Shown here: positions 32,719-41,734 of the stretch, piece after piece
Layout: each line of letters begins with the position of its first letter
Position numbering within the stretch: position 1 is the first letter of the stretch
NCBI RefSeq assembly: GCF_000455125.1
Contig: NZ_AUWR01000040.1
Coordinates: forward strand, 1 to 64,000
Reading direction: 5' to 3'
Length of the DNA: 64,000 bases
Origin: Mycobacterium sp. UM_WGJ
GTDB taxonomy: Bacteria; Actinomycetota; Actinomycetes; Mycobacteriales; Mycobacteriaceae
Notes under the pieces: model-generated
Told to the model about the DNA's origin: nothing
Seen by the model: only the letters and a program-made list of their open reading frames with translations
Databases searched by the model: none
Position numbers and translations under genes: made by a program

Positions 32719-33696
32719 GTGAACACGAGTCATATCGACATCGGACTGGCGCGCTACTCCGACTGGGCTTTCACCTCGGCAATGATTGTGCTGGTCATCG
32801 CGCTGCTGCTGCTGGCCGTCGAGCTGGCCTCCGGCCGTGCCCGCAGCTCCGCCGAGGCCGAGCTGGTGTCGGCCGGCGGTGTGCGCGCCGACAGTGCCAC
32901 CCCGGGGGTGGTGGCCCCGGTGCAGCGGCGCCCCCTGGGCGAGCGGGTGGGCCGCGCCGGCCTGGCGCTGGTCTATCTGGGCATCGCTCTGCTGCTGGCC
33001 TGCATCGTGTTCCGCGGCGCGGCCACGCTGCGCCCGCCGTGGGGCAACATGTATGAGTTCATCAACCTGACCTGCTTCTCGGGGCTGGCGGCTGCCGCCG
33101 TCGCGCTGCGCCGGCCACAGCACCGCAGTCTGTGGGTGTTCGTGCTGCTGCCGGTGCTGATCCTGCTGACGGTCTCCGGGCGCTGGCTCTACGCCACGGC
33201 AGCGCCGGTGATGCCCGCGCTGCAGTCCTACTGGCTGCCGATCCACGTATCGGTGGTCAGCATCGGCTCGGGGGTGTTCTTGGTGGCCGGAGTGGCCAGC
33301 ATCCTGTTTCTGATCCGCTCGTCGCACCTGAGTGACCCCGACGCCCCGGGGGCCCTGGCGCGTATGGTGCGCCGGCTGCCCGATGCGCAGACCCTGGACC
33401 GCATCGCCTACCGCACGACGATCTTCGCTTTCCCGGTGTTCGGTTTCGGTGTGATCTTCGGCGCGATCTGGGCCGAGGGAGCATGGGGCCGCTACTGGGG
33501 CTGGGACCCCAAAGAGACGGTGTCGTTCATCGCCTGGGTCGTCTACGCCGCCTATCTCCATGCCAGGTCGACGGCCGGGTGGCGTGACTACAAGGCGGCG
33601 TGGATCAACGTGGTGGGGTTCGCGGCGATGATTTTCAATCTGTTTTTCGTCAACTTGGTGACCGTCGGTCTGCACTCGTATGCCGGAGTCGGCTAA
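32719..33696 (+). CDS. ccsA: Haem lyase subunit CcsA (system II cytochrome c synthase)
   Basis: A 325-residue membrane protein. It includes the tryptophan-rich haem-binding WWD-type motif WGRYWGWDPKETVSFIAW near residue 258, flanked by TM helices and conserved histidines (IHVSVVSIGSG, YLHARST). It transfers and attaches haem to apocytochromes c with ResB. GTG start immediately after the resB stop. Last gene of the ccs operon; 91 bp follow before the MinD-like gene. Confidence 0.93.
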   Translation: MNTSHIDIGLARYSDWAFTSAMIVLVIALLLLAVELASGRARSSAEAELVSAGGVRADSATPGVVAPVQRRPLGERVGRAGLALVYLGIALLLACIVFRGAATLRPPWGNMYEFINLTCFSGLAAAAVALRRPQHRSLWVFVLLPVLILLTVSGRWLYATAAPVMPALQSYWLPIHVSVVSIGSGVFLVAGVASILFLIRSSHLSDPDAPGALARMVRRLPDAQTLDRIAYRTTIFAFPVFGFGVIFGAIWAEGAWGRYWGWDPKETVSFIAWVVYAAYLHARSTAGWRDYKAAWINVVGFAAMIFNLFFVNLVTVGLHSYAGVG

Positions 33697-33787
33697 TCCA
33701 GCTGACAGATTCCTTTATGACAGCTGCGCTACCCTGCGGTTACCGACGTCCATTGACGTCCTAACCAGTGTGACAGGGGAGATAGAA

Positions 33788-35122
33788 GTGTCCGACCATG
33801 CACCCGGTGATGTCACTGCGAGCCATGACGTGACGGATCATCCGACCACCCAGTTCCGGCCGCTCCAGCACGTCAGCGAGGCGGCTGATGGCCCCGCGGA
33901 TGCTGCGGCGTCCGGGGCCTCCGGGTCGTTCAACCAGCGGCCCGGAGGCGAGGAGACCCGCTCCTTCGGAGGTTTCCGCACCGAGCGCCGGTTCTCCGAA
34001 CCGGTCGACCCGTGGCCGCCGGCGCCCGCGGAAACCTCGTCTGCGCAGCAGTCGTGGAACCCGGGCACATCGACCACCTGGGTTCCGCAGCCGATGGAGA
34101 ACCCGGCGCCGGTCTACTTCGGCGGCAACGCCGGCGGTGGTGCCGGGCAGCCGCCGTATCGCGCCACCGAGCCCATCGCCCCGTTCTCGGACCTGTCCAC
34201 CACCTCGTTGTTGCGACAGGTCAAGCCGCCACCGACGTCGGGCTGGCGCCGCCTGCTCTACGTGCTGTCCGGCCAGCTGATCAACGTCGGCGAGAGCCCG
34301 CGGACCATCCGCTTCAACGACTTGGTGGTCCAGGTGAACCGGCCGCTGCAGGGCTGCCACCGGATCGCGGTGCTGTCGCTGAAGGGCGGGGTCGGCAAGA
34401 CCACCATCACCGCGACCCTGGGGGCCACATTCGCCTCGATCCGAGGTGACCGGGTGGTCGCCGTGGACGCCAACCCCGACCGCGGCACGCTGAACCAGAA
34501 GGTGCCGATGGAGACCTCGGCGACGGTGCGGCACCTGCTGCGCGACGCTGACGGCATCCAGCGCTACAGCGATGTCCGCAGCTACACCAACCAGGGCCCC
34601 AGTCGCTTGGAGGTGCTCGCCTCCGACAGCGACCCGGCGGTCTCGGAGGCGTTCAGCGCCGAGGACTACGCCAGCACACTGCAGGTGTTGGAGCGGTTCT
34701 ACAGCCTGGTCCTCACCGACTGCGGCACCGGTCTGATGCACTCCGCCATGTCGGCGGTGCTCGCCAAGGCCGACACCATGATCGTGGTGAGTTCGGGCTC
34801 AGTTGATGGCGCCCGCAGCGCCTCGGCGACGCTGGACTGGCTCGACGCGCACGGTCATGAAGACCTGGTGCGCAACTCGATCGCGGTGATCAACGCGGTG
34901 CGGCCACGCTCGGGCAAGGTCGACATGCAGAAGGTGGTCGATCACTTTTCCCGGCGCTGCCGCGCCGTGCGGTTGGTGCCGTTCGACCCGCACCTGGAAG
35001 AAGGCGCGGAGATCGATCTGATGCGGCTGAAGCGAGAGACCCGCGAGGCGCTCGTCGAGCTGGCTGCGGTGGTTGCCGAGGCGTTCCCCGGCGACGATCG
35101 GTTCAACCAGCACTTCGTCTAG
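33788..35122 (+). CDS. MinD/ParA-like ATPase with proline-rich N-terminus (Rv0530-like)
   Basis: A 444-residue protein. The first about 150 residues are Ser/Pro/Gly-rich and probably disordered. The deviant Walker A motif LSLKGGVGKTT is near residue 195, followed by VVAVDANPDRGTL, then LVLTDCGTG Walker B-like near 312. Such fusions resemble the MinD/EspI-type ATPases associated with type VII secretion and envelope positioning in actinobacteria; the exact role is unknown. GTG 33788 has GGGGAGAT upstream; the in-frame region before it overlaps the end of ccsA. Confidence 0.85.
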   Translation: MSDHAPGDVTASHDVTDHPTTQFRPLQHVSEAADGPADAAASGASGSFNQRPGGEETRSFGGFRTERRFSEPVDPWPPAPAETSSAQQSWNPGTSTTWVPQPMENPAPVYFGGNAGGGAGQPPYRATEPIAPFSDLSTTSLLRQVKPPPTSGWRRLLYVLSGQLINVGESPRTIRFNDLVVQVNRPLQGCHRIAVLSLKGGVGKTTITATLGATFASIRGDRVVAVDANPDRGTLNQKVPMETSATVRHLLRDADGIQRYSDVRSYTNQGPSRLEVLASDSDPAVSEAFSAEDYASTLQVLERFYSLVLTDCGTGLMHSAMSAVLAKADTMIVVSSGSVDGARSASATLDWLDAHGHEDLVRNSIAVINAVRPRSGKVDMQKVVDHFSRRCRAVRLVPFDPHLEEGAEIDLMRLKRETREALVELAAVVAEAFPGDDRFNQHFV

Positions 35123-35151
35123 ATCGGGGGCTGACTCGAAGGTGGGGCAGC

Positions 35152-35301
35152 TTAGGGCTGGTTGTCGCCGTGGCTGATCCGCCAGAGGAAATCCGGATCG
35201 TCGTCCGGCCCGATCACGCGCGTCTTCGGCCGCGCGCGGCTGGCGCGCAGACCGAGGTAGATCAGGGTCCCTAGGGTCAGGACGAGGAGCAGGTAGAGCA
35301 C
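35152..35301 (-). CDS. 49-residue membrane protein (Rv0530A-like)
   Basis: A short gene missed by length cut-offs. It encodes VLYLLLVLTLGTLIYLGLRA (single TM), a basic RARPKTRV stretch and an acidic end with IGPDDDPDFLWRISHGD. The GTG at 35301 is 8 nt from a perfect AGGAGG (plus-strand CCTCCT, 35310-35315). A GTG at 35310 overlaps that site and is unlikely. The DDDPDFLWR tail is conserved in mycobacterial homologues as I remember them. Function unknown. Convergent with the MinD-like gene. Confidence 0.8.
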   Translation of the reverse strand: MLYLLLVLTLGTLIYLGLRASRARPKTRVIGPDDDPDFLWRISHGDNQP

Positions 35302-35371
35302 TCGCGACACCTCCTGGCGCCGAATATACCGTTAGTGCCGTTCGCGCCGGTCCGTCCCGCCAGTAGGCTTG

Positions 35372-35674
35372 ATGACCGTGGCGACAGGTCGGGCCCCCGT
35401 GGGTCGTGCGGTAGTCGATGTGGCGGTGTACACGGCGGCGCGGCTCGCGCTGGTGGTCGCGCTGACGGCGGCGATCTACGGAGTGGGCCGGCTGCTCGGG
35501 CTCAGCGATTTTCCGCCGATCATCGCGGCGATGCTCGCGCTGATCGTCGCGCTGCCGTTGGGGATGTGGCTCTTCACGCCGCTGCGTAAGCGCGCGACCG
35601 AGAGCTTGACCGTGGCCGGCGAACGTCGCCGCCGGGAACGGGAGCAATTGCAGGCGCGGCTGCGCGGGGAGTAA
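35372..35674 (+). CDS. DUF4229 membrane protein (Rv0531-like)
   Basis: A 100-residue protein with two TM helices (ARLALVVALTAAIYGVGRLL and PPIIAAMLALIVALPLGMWL) and a basic, coiled C-terminal tail (ERRRREREQLQARL). This is the actinobacterial DUF4229 family, of unknown function. Start is ATG 35372, or GTG 35378, which lies 8 nt after a TAGGCT hexamer and would fit a leaderless message. Convergent with menA, with 9 bp between stops. Confidence 0.78.
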   Translation: MTVATGRAPVGRAVVDVAVYTAARLALVVALTAAIYGVGRLLGLSDFPPIIAAMLALIVALPLGMWLFTPLRKRATESLTVAGERRRREREQLQARLRGE

Positions 35675-35683
35675 CCGCCGCCC

Positions 35684-36562
35684 TCAGCGCAGCGTCAGCG
35701 CCAAGGCCTCCGCGATCGACCACACCAGCATGGTCAGCCCGGTGTCGCGCAGCACCGGAATCAACGCGGCCCCGCTCTGCCCGGAGCGCACGGGGGTCAG
35801 CGCCCGCAGCGCCAGCGGCGTGGCGATGAACCCGACCGCGCACCACGGGGTGGCCCGCATCAGGGCCAGCGTCATCAGACCGGTCAACGTCAGCAGCAGC
35901 GCGTAGAGGATCCGCGTGCTTCCGTCGCCCAGCCGGACCGCGAGGGTGATCTTGCCGGCCGGTTTGTCGGTGGCGATGTCGCGCAGATTGTTGGCCACCA
36001 GCACCGCCGACGACAGGGCGCCGACGCCCACCGCCAGCGCGCCGCCGACCCAATCCACCCGCAGGGCCTGGGTGTACTGGGTGCCCAGCACCGCGACCAG
36101 GCCGAAGAACACGAACACCGCGATCTCGCCGAAGCCGGCGTAGCCGTACGGCCGCGACCCGCCGGTGTACAGCCAGGCCCCGGCGATGCAGGCCGCGCCC
36201 ACCACCAGCAGCCACGGCGCGCTGACCAGGGCCAGGGCCAAACCCGCGAGCGCTCCGACCGACAGGGCGGCGAGCGCGGCCGTCAGCACCGCGCGCGGGC
36301 TCGCCAGCCCGGCGCCCACCAGACGCAGCGGGCCGGTGCGGTCGTCGTCGGTGCCGCGGATGCCGTCGGAGTAGTCGTTGGCGTAGTTGACCCCGATGAT
36401 CAGCGCCAATGCGACGGTCAGCGCCAGCAGCGCCTTCCACCACACCGCGGCGCCCAGCCATGCTGCCGCGCCGGTTCCGGCGATCACCGGAGCGATCGCG
36501 TTGGGCAGGGTGCGGGGACGAGCACCCTCGATCCACTGTGCGAAGCTGGCCTTTGCAGACAT
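35684..36562 (-). CDS. menA: 1,4-dihydroxy-2-naphthoate polyprenyltransferase
   Basis: Integral membrane UbiA-family enzyme, 292 residues. It joins the polyprenyl chain (made by GrcC1-type synthase) to dihydroxynaphthoate, forming demethylmenaquinone. First Asp-rich motif [17 protein letters not shown] is near residue 60. About eight or nine TM helices follow, with a second motif region [14 protein letters not shown] near 180. ATG 36562 starts [20 protein letters not shown], as in other actinobacteria; the longer frame upstream is antisense to the MTA phosphorylase gene. Only 15 bp lie between the two divergent starts. Confidence 0.94.
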   Translation of the reverse strand: MSAKASFAQWIEGARPRTLPNAIAPVIAGTGAAAWLGAAVWWKALLALTVALALIIGVNYANDYSDGIRGTDDDRTGPLRLVGAGLASPRAVLTAALAALSVGALAGLALALVSAPWLLVVGAACIAGAWLYTGGSRPYGYAGFGEIAVFVFFGLVAVLGTQYTQALRVDWVGGALAVGVGALSSAVLVANNLRDIATDKPAGKITLAVRLGDGSTRILYALLLTLTGLMTLALMRATPWCAVGFIATPLALRALTPVRSGQSGAALIPVLRDTGLTMLVWSIAEALALTLR

Positions 36563-36577
36563 GGGCACGATCCTTGC

Positions 36578-37372
36578 ATGCGGGAGGAGCAGAACTTGCT
36601 CGGCGTGATCGGCGGTAGCGGTTTCTACTCGTTCTTCGGCGGGGACGCGCGTCGCATCAGTTGCGACACCCCCTACGGGGCGCCCAGTGCGGAGATCACC
36701 ATCGGTGCCGTCGGCGGGCACGAAGTGGCCTTTCTGCCGCGGCACGGGGCCGCCCACGAGTATTCGGCCCACACGGTGCCCTATCGGGCGAACATGTGGG
36801 CGTTGCGGACGCTGGGAGTGCGGCGGATCCTTGCGCCGTGCGCGGTCGGCAGCCTGACGCCGGAACTGCCCCCAGGTTCGGTGGTGGTGCCCGATCAGCT
36901 GGTCGATCGCACCTGGGGCCGCGCCGACACCTACTTCGACGACGGCGGTGTGCACGTCGAGTTCGCCGACCCGTACTGCCCGACGCTGCGGACCGCGGTC
37001 ACCGGCCTGCCCGACGTGGTCGACGGCGCGACGATGGTGGTGATTCAGGGGCCGCGATTCTCCACTCGCGCCGAAAGCCAATGGTTCGCCGCAGCCGGAT
37101 TCCGGCTGATCAACATGACCGGATATCCCGAGTCGGTTTTGGCTCGTGAACTGGAAATGTGTTATGCCGCAGTAGCTTTAGTCACCGATTTGGATGCAGG
37201 TGTCGACGTCGGCAGTGGCGTGAAGGCTGTCGATGTATTCGCGGAGTTCCAGAAGAACATCGAGCCATTCAAAAGGCTGGTGCACCAAGCCATCGAGCAG
37301 ATGGGCCAAGAGCGGACCTGCACGCACTGCTTGGCGCACGAAGGCATTCAGTTGCCCTTCGAGCTGCCCTGA
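36578..37372 (+). CDS. mtnP: S-methyl-5'-thioadenosine phosphorylase
   Basis: A 264-residue PNP/MTAP-family enzyme that cleaves methylthioadenosine with phosphate in methionine salvage. Phosphate-binding and substrate blocks visible: [11 protein letters not shown] near residue 8, [20 protein letters not shown] near 50-70, [11 protein letters not shown] near 162 and [13 protein letters not shown] near 180. An Rv0535 homologue, named pnp in H37Rv. A segment around 37130-37290 has lower GC and a rare TTA codon. Convergent with the cutinase gene. Confidence 0.92.
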   Translation: MREEQNLLGVIGGSGFYSFFGGDARRISCDTPYGAPSAEITIGAVGGHEVAFLPRHGAAHEYSAHTVPYRANMWALRTLGVRRILAPCAVGSLTPELPPGSVVVPDQLVDRTWGRADTYFDDGGVHVEFADPYCPTLRTAVTGLPDVVDGATMVVIQGPRFSTRAESQWFAAAGFRLINMTGYPESVLARELEMCYAAVALVTDLDAGVDVGSGVKAVDVFAEFQKNIEPFKRLVHQAIEQMGQERTCTHCLAHEGIQLPFELP

Positions 37373-37387
37373 ATCGGCGGGGCGCGC

Positions 37388-38134
37388 TCAGAGACGGGCG
37401 GCCGCGTACTCGGCGCCCTGCTCGGTCATCCCGTTGACGCCGTACGACGCGTGCGCGAAAGGCGGTCCGCCGGCCGGGGCGCCGTTGCAGATGGTGTCGC
37501 CGTCGGCGCAGAGCTCCATGGTCTTGTTGGCATATAGCGGTCCGATCCGCACCGGTGGCGCGCCGTTTGGTGCGAGAAACTCCGCCGAGGGCGTGCCGAA
37601 CAAGACAACTGCGGCAACGTGGTTGGCCACCGACGGCGGCATCGGCTCGGGAATGTACGCGAGGTAGTCGGCGGGGACTTCCTTGGGGATCTCGGCCGAT
37701 GTGGTGTAGCCGGCCAGCGCCGCACCTTGCGAGAAGCCGCCCAGCACGATTCGGGTGTTGGGGCAGTTCGCCGCGGTGCTCTCGACGTGGGTGGCGGCAT
37801 CTCGGATGCCGTCGACGACGGTGCGGGCGAAGTCGACACCGCCGCCGAAATCGCTGCTGGCGGCGTAGTTGACCGGATACACCTCGAAGGAACGCTCACC
37901 CACCTTGGCATGCAGTGCATCGACAAACGATTGACCGATGCCACCGACGCCGGGGGGTTCGCCGGTGCCGCGGGCGAACACCACCTGCACGTCGGGGCAG
38001 GGTTGCGCCGCGACGGACGGGACGCCTGGGGCCAGCAGTGTGGCACCGCCCATCGCCAGCGCCGCACCCAGGTGCCGGGTAGTGCGCCGTGCCTTCGTTA
38101 CAACCAGTGTGGTGCTGTGCATCGTGACCTTCAT
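37388..38134 (-). CDS. Secreted cutinase-family esterase
   Basis: A 248-residue exported serine esterase/lipase. Signal peptide (HLGAALAMGGATLLAPGVPSV, cleavage after VAA), then PCPDVQVVFARGTGEPPG (oxyanion region), the nucleophile in LGGFSQGAALAGY near residue 128, and an ADGDTICNG aspartate/disulfide region near 210 with a C-terminal HASYG histidine. Mycobacterial cutinase-like proteins act on fatty esters and phospholipids. In H37Rv this position holds galE3. Start ATG 38134; ATG 38122 also possible. Confidence 0.88.
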   Translation of the reverse strand: MKVTMHSTTLVVTKARRTTRHLGAALAMGGATLLAPGVPSVAAQPCPDVQVVFARGTGEPPGVGGIGQSFVDALHAKVGERSFEVYPVNYAASSDFGGGVDFARTVVDGIRDAATHVESTAANCPNTRIVLGGFSQGAALAGYTTSAEIPKEVPADYLAYIPEPMPPSVANHVAAVVLFGTPSAEFLAPNGAPPVRIGPLYANKTMELCADGDTICNGAPAGGPPFAHASYGVNGMTEQGAEYAAARL

Positions 38135-38236
38135 TCGTATCGTTCATCCACGTTCAGGAGCAGAAACGCAGTTTCGGCTACCCGTCGGCGGCGTCCGATA
38201 AACGCTGTGATGCCGTGCTTGGCCGCACGAAGGCCT

Positions 38237-39706
38237 TCAGTTGACTTTCGGGCTGTCCTGAACCGTTTCGCCGTTCGCGGCCGAATCGTCGCTTCCCCGA
38301 TAGATCTTCGGTCCACCCGCGGGTGCGACAGTGGCTGAGTCCGCTGACCGGAAGATGCGCGGTGTGCCGGGCTCGCCGGGTTTGGGGCGGTCGTCGGCCG
38401 GCACCGGCAGACGTCCGACGACGATCGCCACCACCAGGCCGCACAACGCCAGGCCGCACAAAACCACGTCGAACGTGCTGGTGATCTGCTGCGCGAGTCC
38501 GTTGCCATACACCGGATTCGCCCACGCGCTGGCGCGCTGGGCTTCCGCGACCCGCGGAGCCAGGCCGACGCCCACCACGACGCGGGCGATCGTGAACCCG
38601 AACAGGACGGCGCTCGCCGACCAGACGGCCGCCGCCGGAAGGAAGCGATTGCCCATGGTGAGCCGTAGCCAGAGCGCGATGACCGCAGTCACCACATCGA
38701 AGGACGCCATCGCAGCGCTGTCGTACGGCGAATACGGCAGGTCCAGACCGACCGCGACGCTGAGATCGATGATGCGCATGAGGGCCGACCCGAGGCTCCA
38801 GATCGCGATCAGCAACAACGTGTTCCGGGTGGCGCCCAGCCACGTCGTCGCGGACGCGTCGCGCGCGGCCGCCACCGCGAACAGTGCCGCGGCGGCCACC
38901 CACACCAAGTAGCCCTCGAAGCCGACCCCAGCGGTGGACGTATTCTGCGCGATCCCGTGAAAGCCGTCGATGGCGCGGCCGACCGGCAGCACCCATACCA
39001 GGGTTCCGGCGATCAGAGTGGCCCCGCCGAGCAACACGACAGCGAGCTGGGATGCCTTGTCGCGCCGCAGAACCCACCTCGAGGCTAGGACTACGGTAGC
39101 CCACGCCACCGCTCCGTACACCAGGGCGGTCGCAATGATCGCGACCTGCTGCCGGCCGAAGCCGGTCGTGGAATCGGCGTCCGGCAGGGCGTAGCGCACC
39201 CGCCAATACAGGTTGAACAGCACGCTCAACGTGGCGCCGACGATCGATGCGTAGCCGAGCGCGCGAACCGTGCGCCACCACAGCCGCACCGGCCCGGCGA
39301 GCACCGGCTGCGCGGCGAGCAACGCACCTGCGGCGCCCAGCAACGCGCCCGGCCCGACGCCACCGGGCGGCTGCGGGCTTCCGCCGTAGCGGATGGTCTG
39401 CACCACGTCGGCGGCCACCACCCCGAGCAGCAACACCAGATACGGTGCGCTGAGCAACAGCCGCAGCCTTCCCGCGACGGCGGGATGGTTGACCCGCAAG
39501 ATCCCCCAGGGACCGACGTAGGTCGCGGCGATCGCCGTCAGCGCGAGCACGGTGGCCACCGCCAGCGCGACGAACAGTCCGGGCTCGCTGCCCGGAACGC
39601 CGGCGCCGAAGTACAGGCTCCACGGCAACGCCGGCGCCGCGAGCAGCAGTGCCGCAGCGGTCGCATCGCGGCCGATATTCCAGCTCCTGGTCGACTCGGC
39701 GATCAC
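38237..39706 (-). CDS. Polytopic membrane protein (Rv0537c-like)
   Basis: A 489-residue membrane protein with about twelve hydrophobic segments (for example AAALLLAAPALPWSLYFGAG, LVLLLGVVAADVV and WVAAAALFAVAAA) and a hydrophilic C-terminal tail of about 70 residues (PADDRPKPGEPGTPRIF onward). No recognised catalytic motif. GTG 39706 begins the conserved hydrophobic region; the longer frame upstream covers the divergent neighbour and has no membrane pattern. Function unknown. The 117 bp to the next start should hold promoters for both. Confidence 0.8.
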   Translation of the reverse strand: MIAESTRSWNIGRDATAAALLLAAPALPWSLYFGAGVPGSEPGLFVALAVATVLALTAIAATYVGPWGILRVNHPAVAGRLRLLLSAPYLVLLLGVVAADVVQTIRYGGSPQPPGGVGPGALLGAAGALLAAQPVLAGPVRLWWRTVRALGYASIVGATLSVLFNLYWRVRYALPDADSTTGFGRQQVAIIATALVYGAVAWATVVLASRWVLRRDKASQLAVVLLGGATLIAGTLVWVLPVGRAIDGFHGIAQNTSTAGVGFEGYLVWVAAAALFAVAAARDASATTWLGATRNTLLLIAIWSLGSALMRIIDLSVAVGLDLPYSPYDSAAMASFDVVTAVIALWLRLTMGNRFLPAAAVWSASAVLFGFTIARVVVGVGLAPRVAEAQRASAWANPVYGNGLAQQITSTFDVVLCGLALCGLVVAIVVGRLPVPADDRPKPGEPGTPRIFRSADSATVAPAGGPKIYRGSDDSAANGETVQDSPKVN

Positions 39707-39823
39707 CTGCTCACCATAACCGCGGGAGGGGCATGCGCCATTGAACTGCGAAGATCGGTCCGCTCGCCGGTCGATCCGCGCGGCTAAACTGGCTAATCGA
39801 GTGGCCGCGAAAGGAGACGCGCA

Positions 39824-41668
39824 ATGGATGTCGCGCTCGGAGTCTCGGTTACCGGCGCGCTCGCCCGCTTGGCGCTCGTCGAATCGGATGCCTATGGCGA
39901 TGCTGTGCTCGACGAGTCGATGCTCGATCTGACGCGCAATCCGGTCGAAACGCTGATCGAGACCGTGACCGGAACCCACCGCATGCTGGCCGAAGAGGGC
40001 CACCGGCTAGCTGCTACCCGACTGTGCTGGTCGGATTCGGAGTTGATGGCAGAGGTTCGCCGCGGCCTCGAGGATGCGGGCGTTGAGAACGTTTCCGAGC
40101 AGCCTCAGGCGCGCTCGGCAGTGGCGTTGGCGCGCAACGCCTCGGGTGAGGACGGCGAGACGACGTGGCTGCCTGCTCCGGCGGCCGACGCGACCATGGC
40201 TGCGCCGGCGCTGCCGGACGCCGGTGCCCCGGACGGAACGGCCACGGTGCTGGCCCCCGCGGCCGAGGGCGAGCAGCCGGAACAGCAGCTGGCGTACTCG
40301 ATGACTGACGATGACTCCGAACTGTTGCCGGTGGAGTACGCCGAGGGCGACTACGAAGGTTATGAAGGCTACGACGCCGAATACGGCTCCGAAGATGGGG
40401 GAGACGACGGCGAATCCGACGAGCGGGCGGCGCCGCCGCCGGTGGGGCGCGCACTGCTGATTGGCAGTTCGGTCGGCGGGATTCTGGTGGCCGGGTGCGC
40501 GGCGTTGGCCGTCGCCGTGACAATAGGCATTCGTCCCACGGCCGCCTCCACGCCCTCGCAGCCTCCGGTGGTGGCGCAGCCGCCGCAGGCCCAGCCGGTG
40601 CCCGGTAACTTCATGCCGGTGTTGCCGGCCCCGAAGCCGGTGCGGTTGCCCGTTCTGCAGTCCCCGGCCCCGAATCCTGTTGTAGCCCCGTCAAACCCGG
40701 CTCCGGCCGTCGTTGCCCCCGCGCCGGTAGTGCCCGCCCTTCCGGCTGCGCCCGCCCCCGCACCGCCCGCGGTGATTCCGTTCCCGATACCGATACCGAT
40801 CATCACCGGACCCGTCGGTGGTGGCGGCGGCTGGCTGCCCGGATCGGGCGGCAGTGGCAGCGGTGGCAGCGGGTCCGGTAGCGATCAGGGCGGCGGCAGT
40901 CATTCCGGCGGCGATGCCGGTTCGGGCGGCACTGGTTCGGGTAGCAACGGTGCCGGCGGTAATGGCTCCGGTGGCACCGGCACAGGCGGCAGCGGTTCGG
41001 GGGGCACTGGTTCGGATGGCGCTGGTTCGGATGGCGCTGGTTCCGGCGATAACGGTTCCGGCAGTGGACATCCCGGCGGCAACGAGCCGGGTACCGGCCA
41101 TTCCGGCGGTACCGGTGCGGGTGACGGTAGTACGGGAGGTTCCGGCAGCAACCCGGGCGGATCGGGCGGTGGTTCGGGTAGCTCCGGCGAGACCGGTTCG
41201 GGTGGTCAGTCCGGCGGGTCCGGTGGAACCTCGGGCGGCTCCGATGAGAGCGGTTCGGGCGGTACCGGAGCGGGAAGTGATTCGGGCGGAACCAGTTCGG
41301 GAGGATCCGGCGGCGACGCGGGTGGCTCCGGGGGTGCCGGCTCGGGCGCGTCGGGGTCGGGCAGCGGCAGTTCGGGCGGCTCTGGCAGCAGTGCAGGTGG
41401 TGATGGCGGCGGCGCCGGGGGCGCGTCGTCTGGTTCCGGCAGCAGCTCTGGCGGTTCTGCCGGTAGTTCCGGTGGCGGCAGCAGCTCTGGCGGTTCTGCC
41501 GGTAGTTCCGGTGGCGGTTCCAGCTCGTCGGGTTCGAGTGGTGACTCCGGGGGCAGTTCCGGAGGCGGCGGTAGTGGCGGATCGAGCGGTGGCTCCAGCG
41601 GTGGCTCCGGTGGTTCGGGCGGTGGCTCCGGCGGCGGGTCCGGTGGTTCGGGCGGCGGAGGCGACTGA
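39824..41668 (+). CDS. Rv0538-like membrane-anchored protein with long Gly/Ser repeat tail
   Basis: A 614-residue protein. An N-terminal globular region (1-100, MDVALGVSVTGALARLALVE) of the DUF7159 type is followed by an acidic stretch, one TM helix near 210-230 (LLIGSSVGGILVAGCAALAV), a Pro/Ala/Val-rich stalk, and from about 328 to the end a nearly pure Gly/Ser/Thr repeat (GSGGTGSG-type, about 285 residues). Topology suggests a cytosolic head and an extracytoplasmic spacer crossing the wall. AAAGGAG precedes the ATG and TAAACT (39785-39790) is a candidate -10. Confidence 0.82.
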   Translation: MDVALGVSVTGALARLALVESDAYGDAVLDESMLDLTRNPVETLIETVTGTHRMLAEEGHRLAATRLCWSDSELMAEVRRGLEDAGVENVSEQPQARSAVALARNASGEDGETTWLPAPAADATMAAPALPDAGAPDGTATVLAPAAEGEQPEQQLAYSMTDDDSELLPVEYAEGDYEGYEGYDAEYGSEDGGDDGESDERAAPPPVGRALLIGSSVGGILVAGCAALAVAVTIGIRPTAASTPSQPPVVAQPPQAQPVPGNFMPVLPAPKPVRLPVLQSPAPNPVVAPSNPAPAVVAPAPVVPALPAAPAPAPPAVIPFPIPIPIITGPVGGGGGWLPGSGGSGSGGSGSGSDQGGGSHSGGDAGSGGTGSGSNGAGGNGSGGTGTGGSGSGGTGSDGAGSDGAGSGDNGSGSGHPGGNEPGTGHSGGTGAGDGSTGGSGSNPGGSGGGSGSSGETGSGGQSGGSGGTSGGSDESGSGGTGAGSDSGGTSSGGSGGDAGGSGGAGSGASGSGSGSSGGSGSSAGGDGGGAGGASSGSGSSSGGSAGSSGGGSSSGGSAGSSGGGSSSSGSSGDSGGSSGGGGSGGSSGGSSGGSGGSGGGSGGGSGGSGGGGD

Positions 41669-41734
41669 GTCTCGGTGCGGCGGGTCTTCGTTGCGGCGCA
41701 TCGAGCGTCCGCATCGACGCCGTGGACCGGTGGT

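Noticed and set aside
31108-33675. 855-residue open frame on the minus strand across resB and ccsA
   Set aside because: Composition is Gln/Arg/His-rich as expected for antisense of high-GC genes; no domain. The plus strand has clear ResB and CcsA motifs.
38178-39623. 481-residue minus-strand frame in another phase over the Rv0537c-like gene
   Set aside because: Arg/Gly-rich, no hydrophobic helices, whereas the alternative phase encodes a clear polytopic membrane protein.
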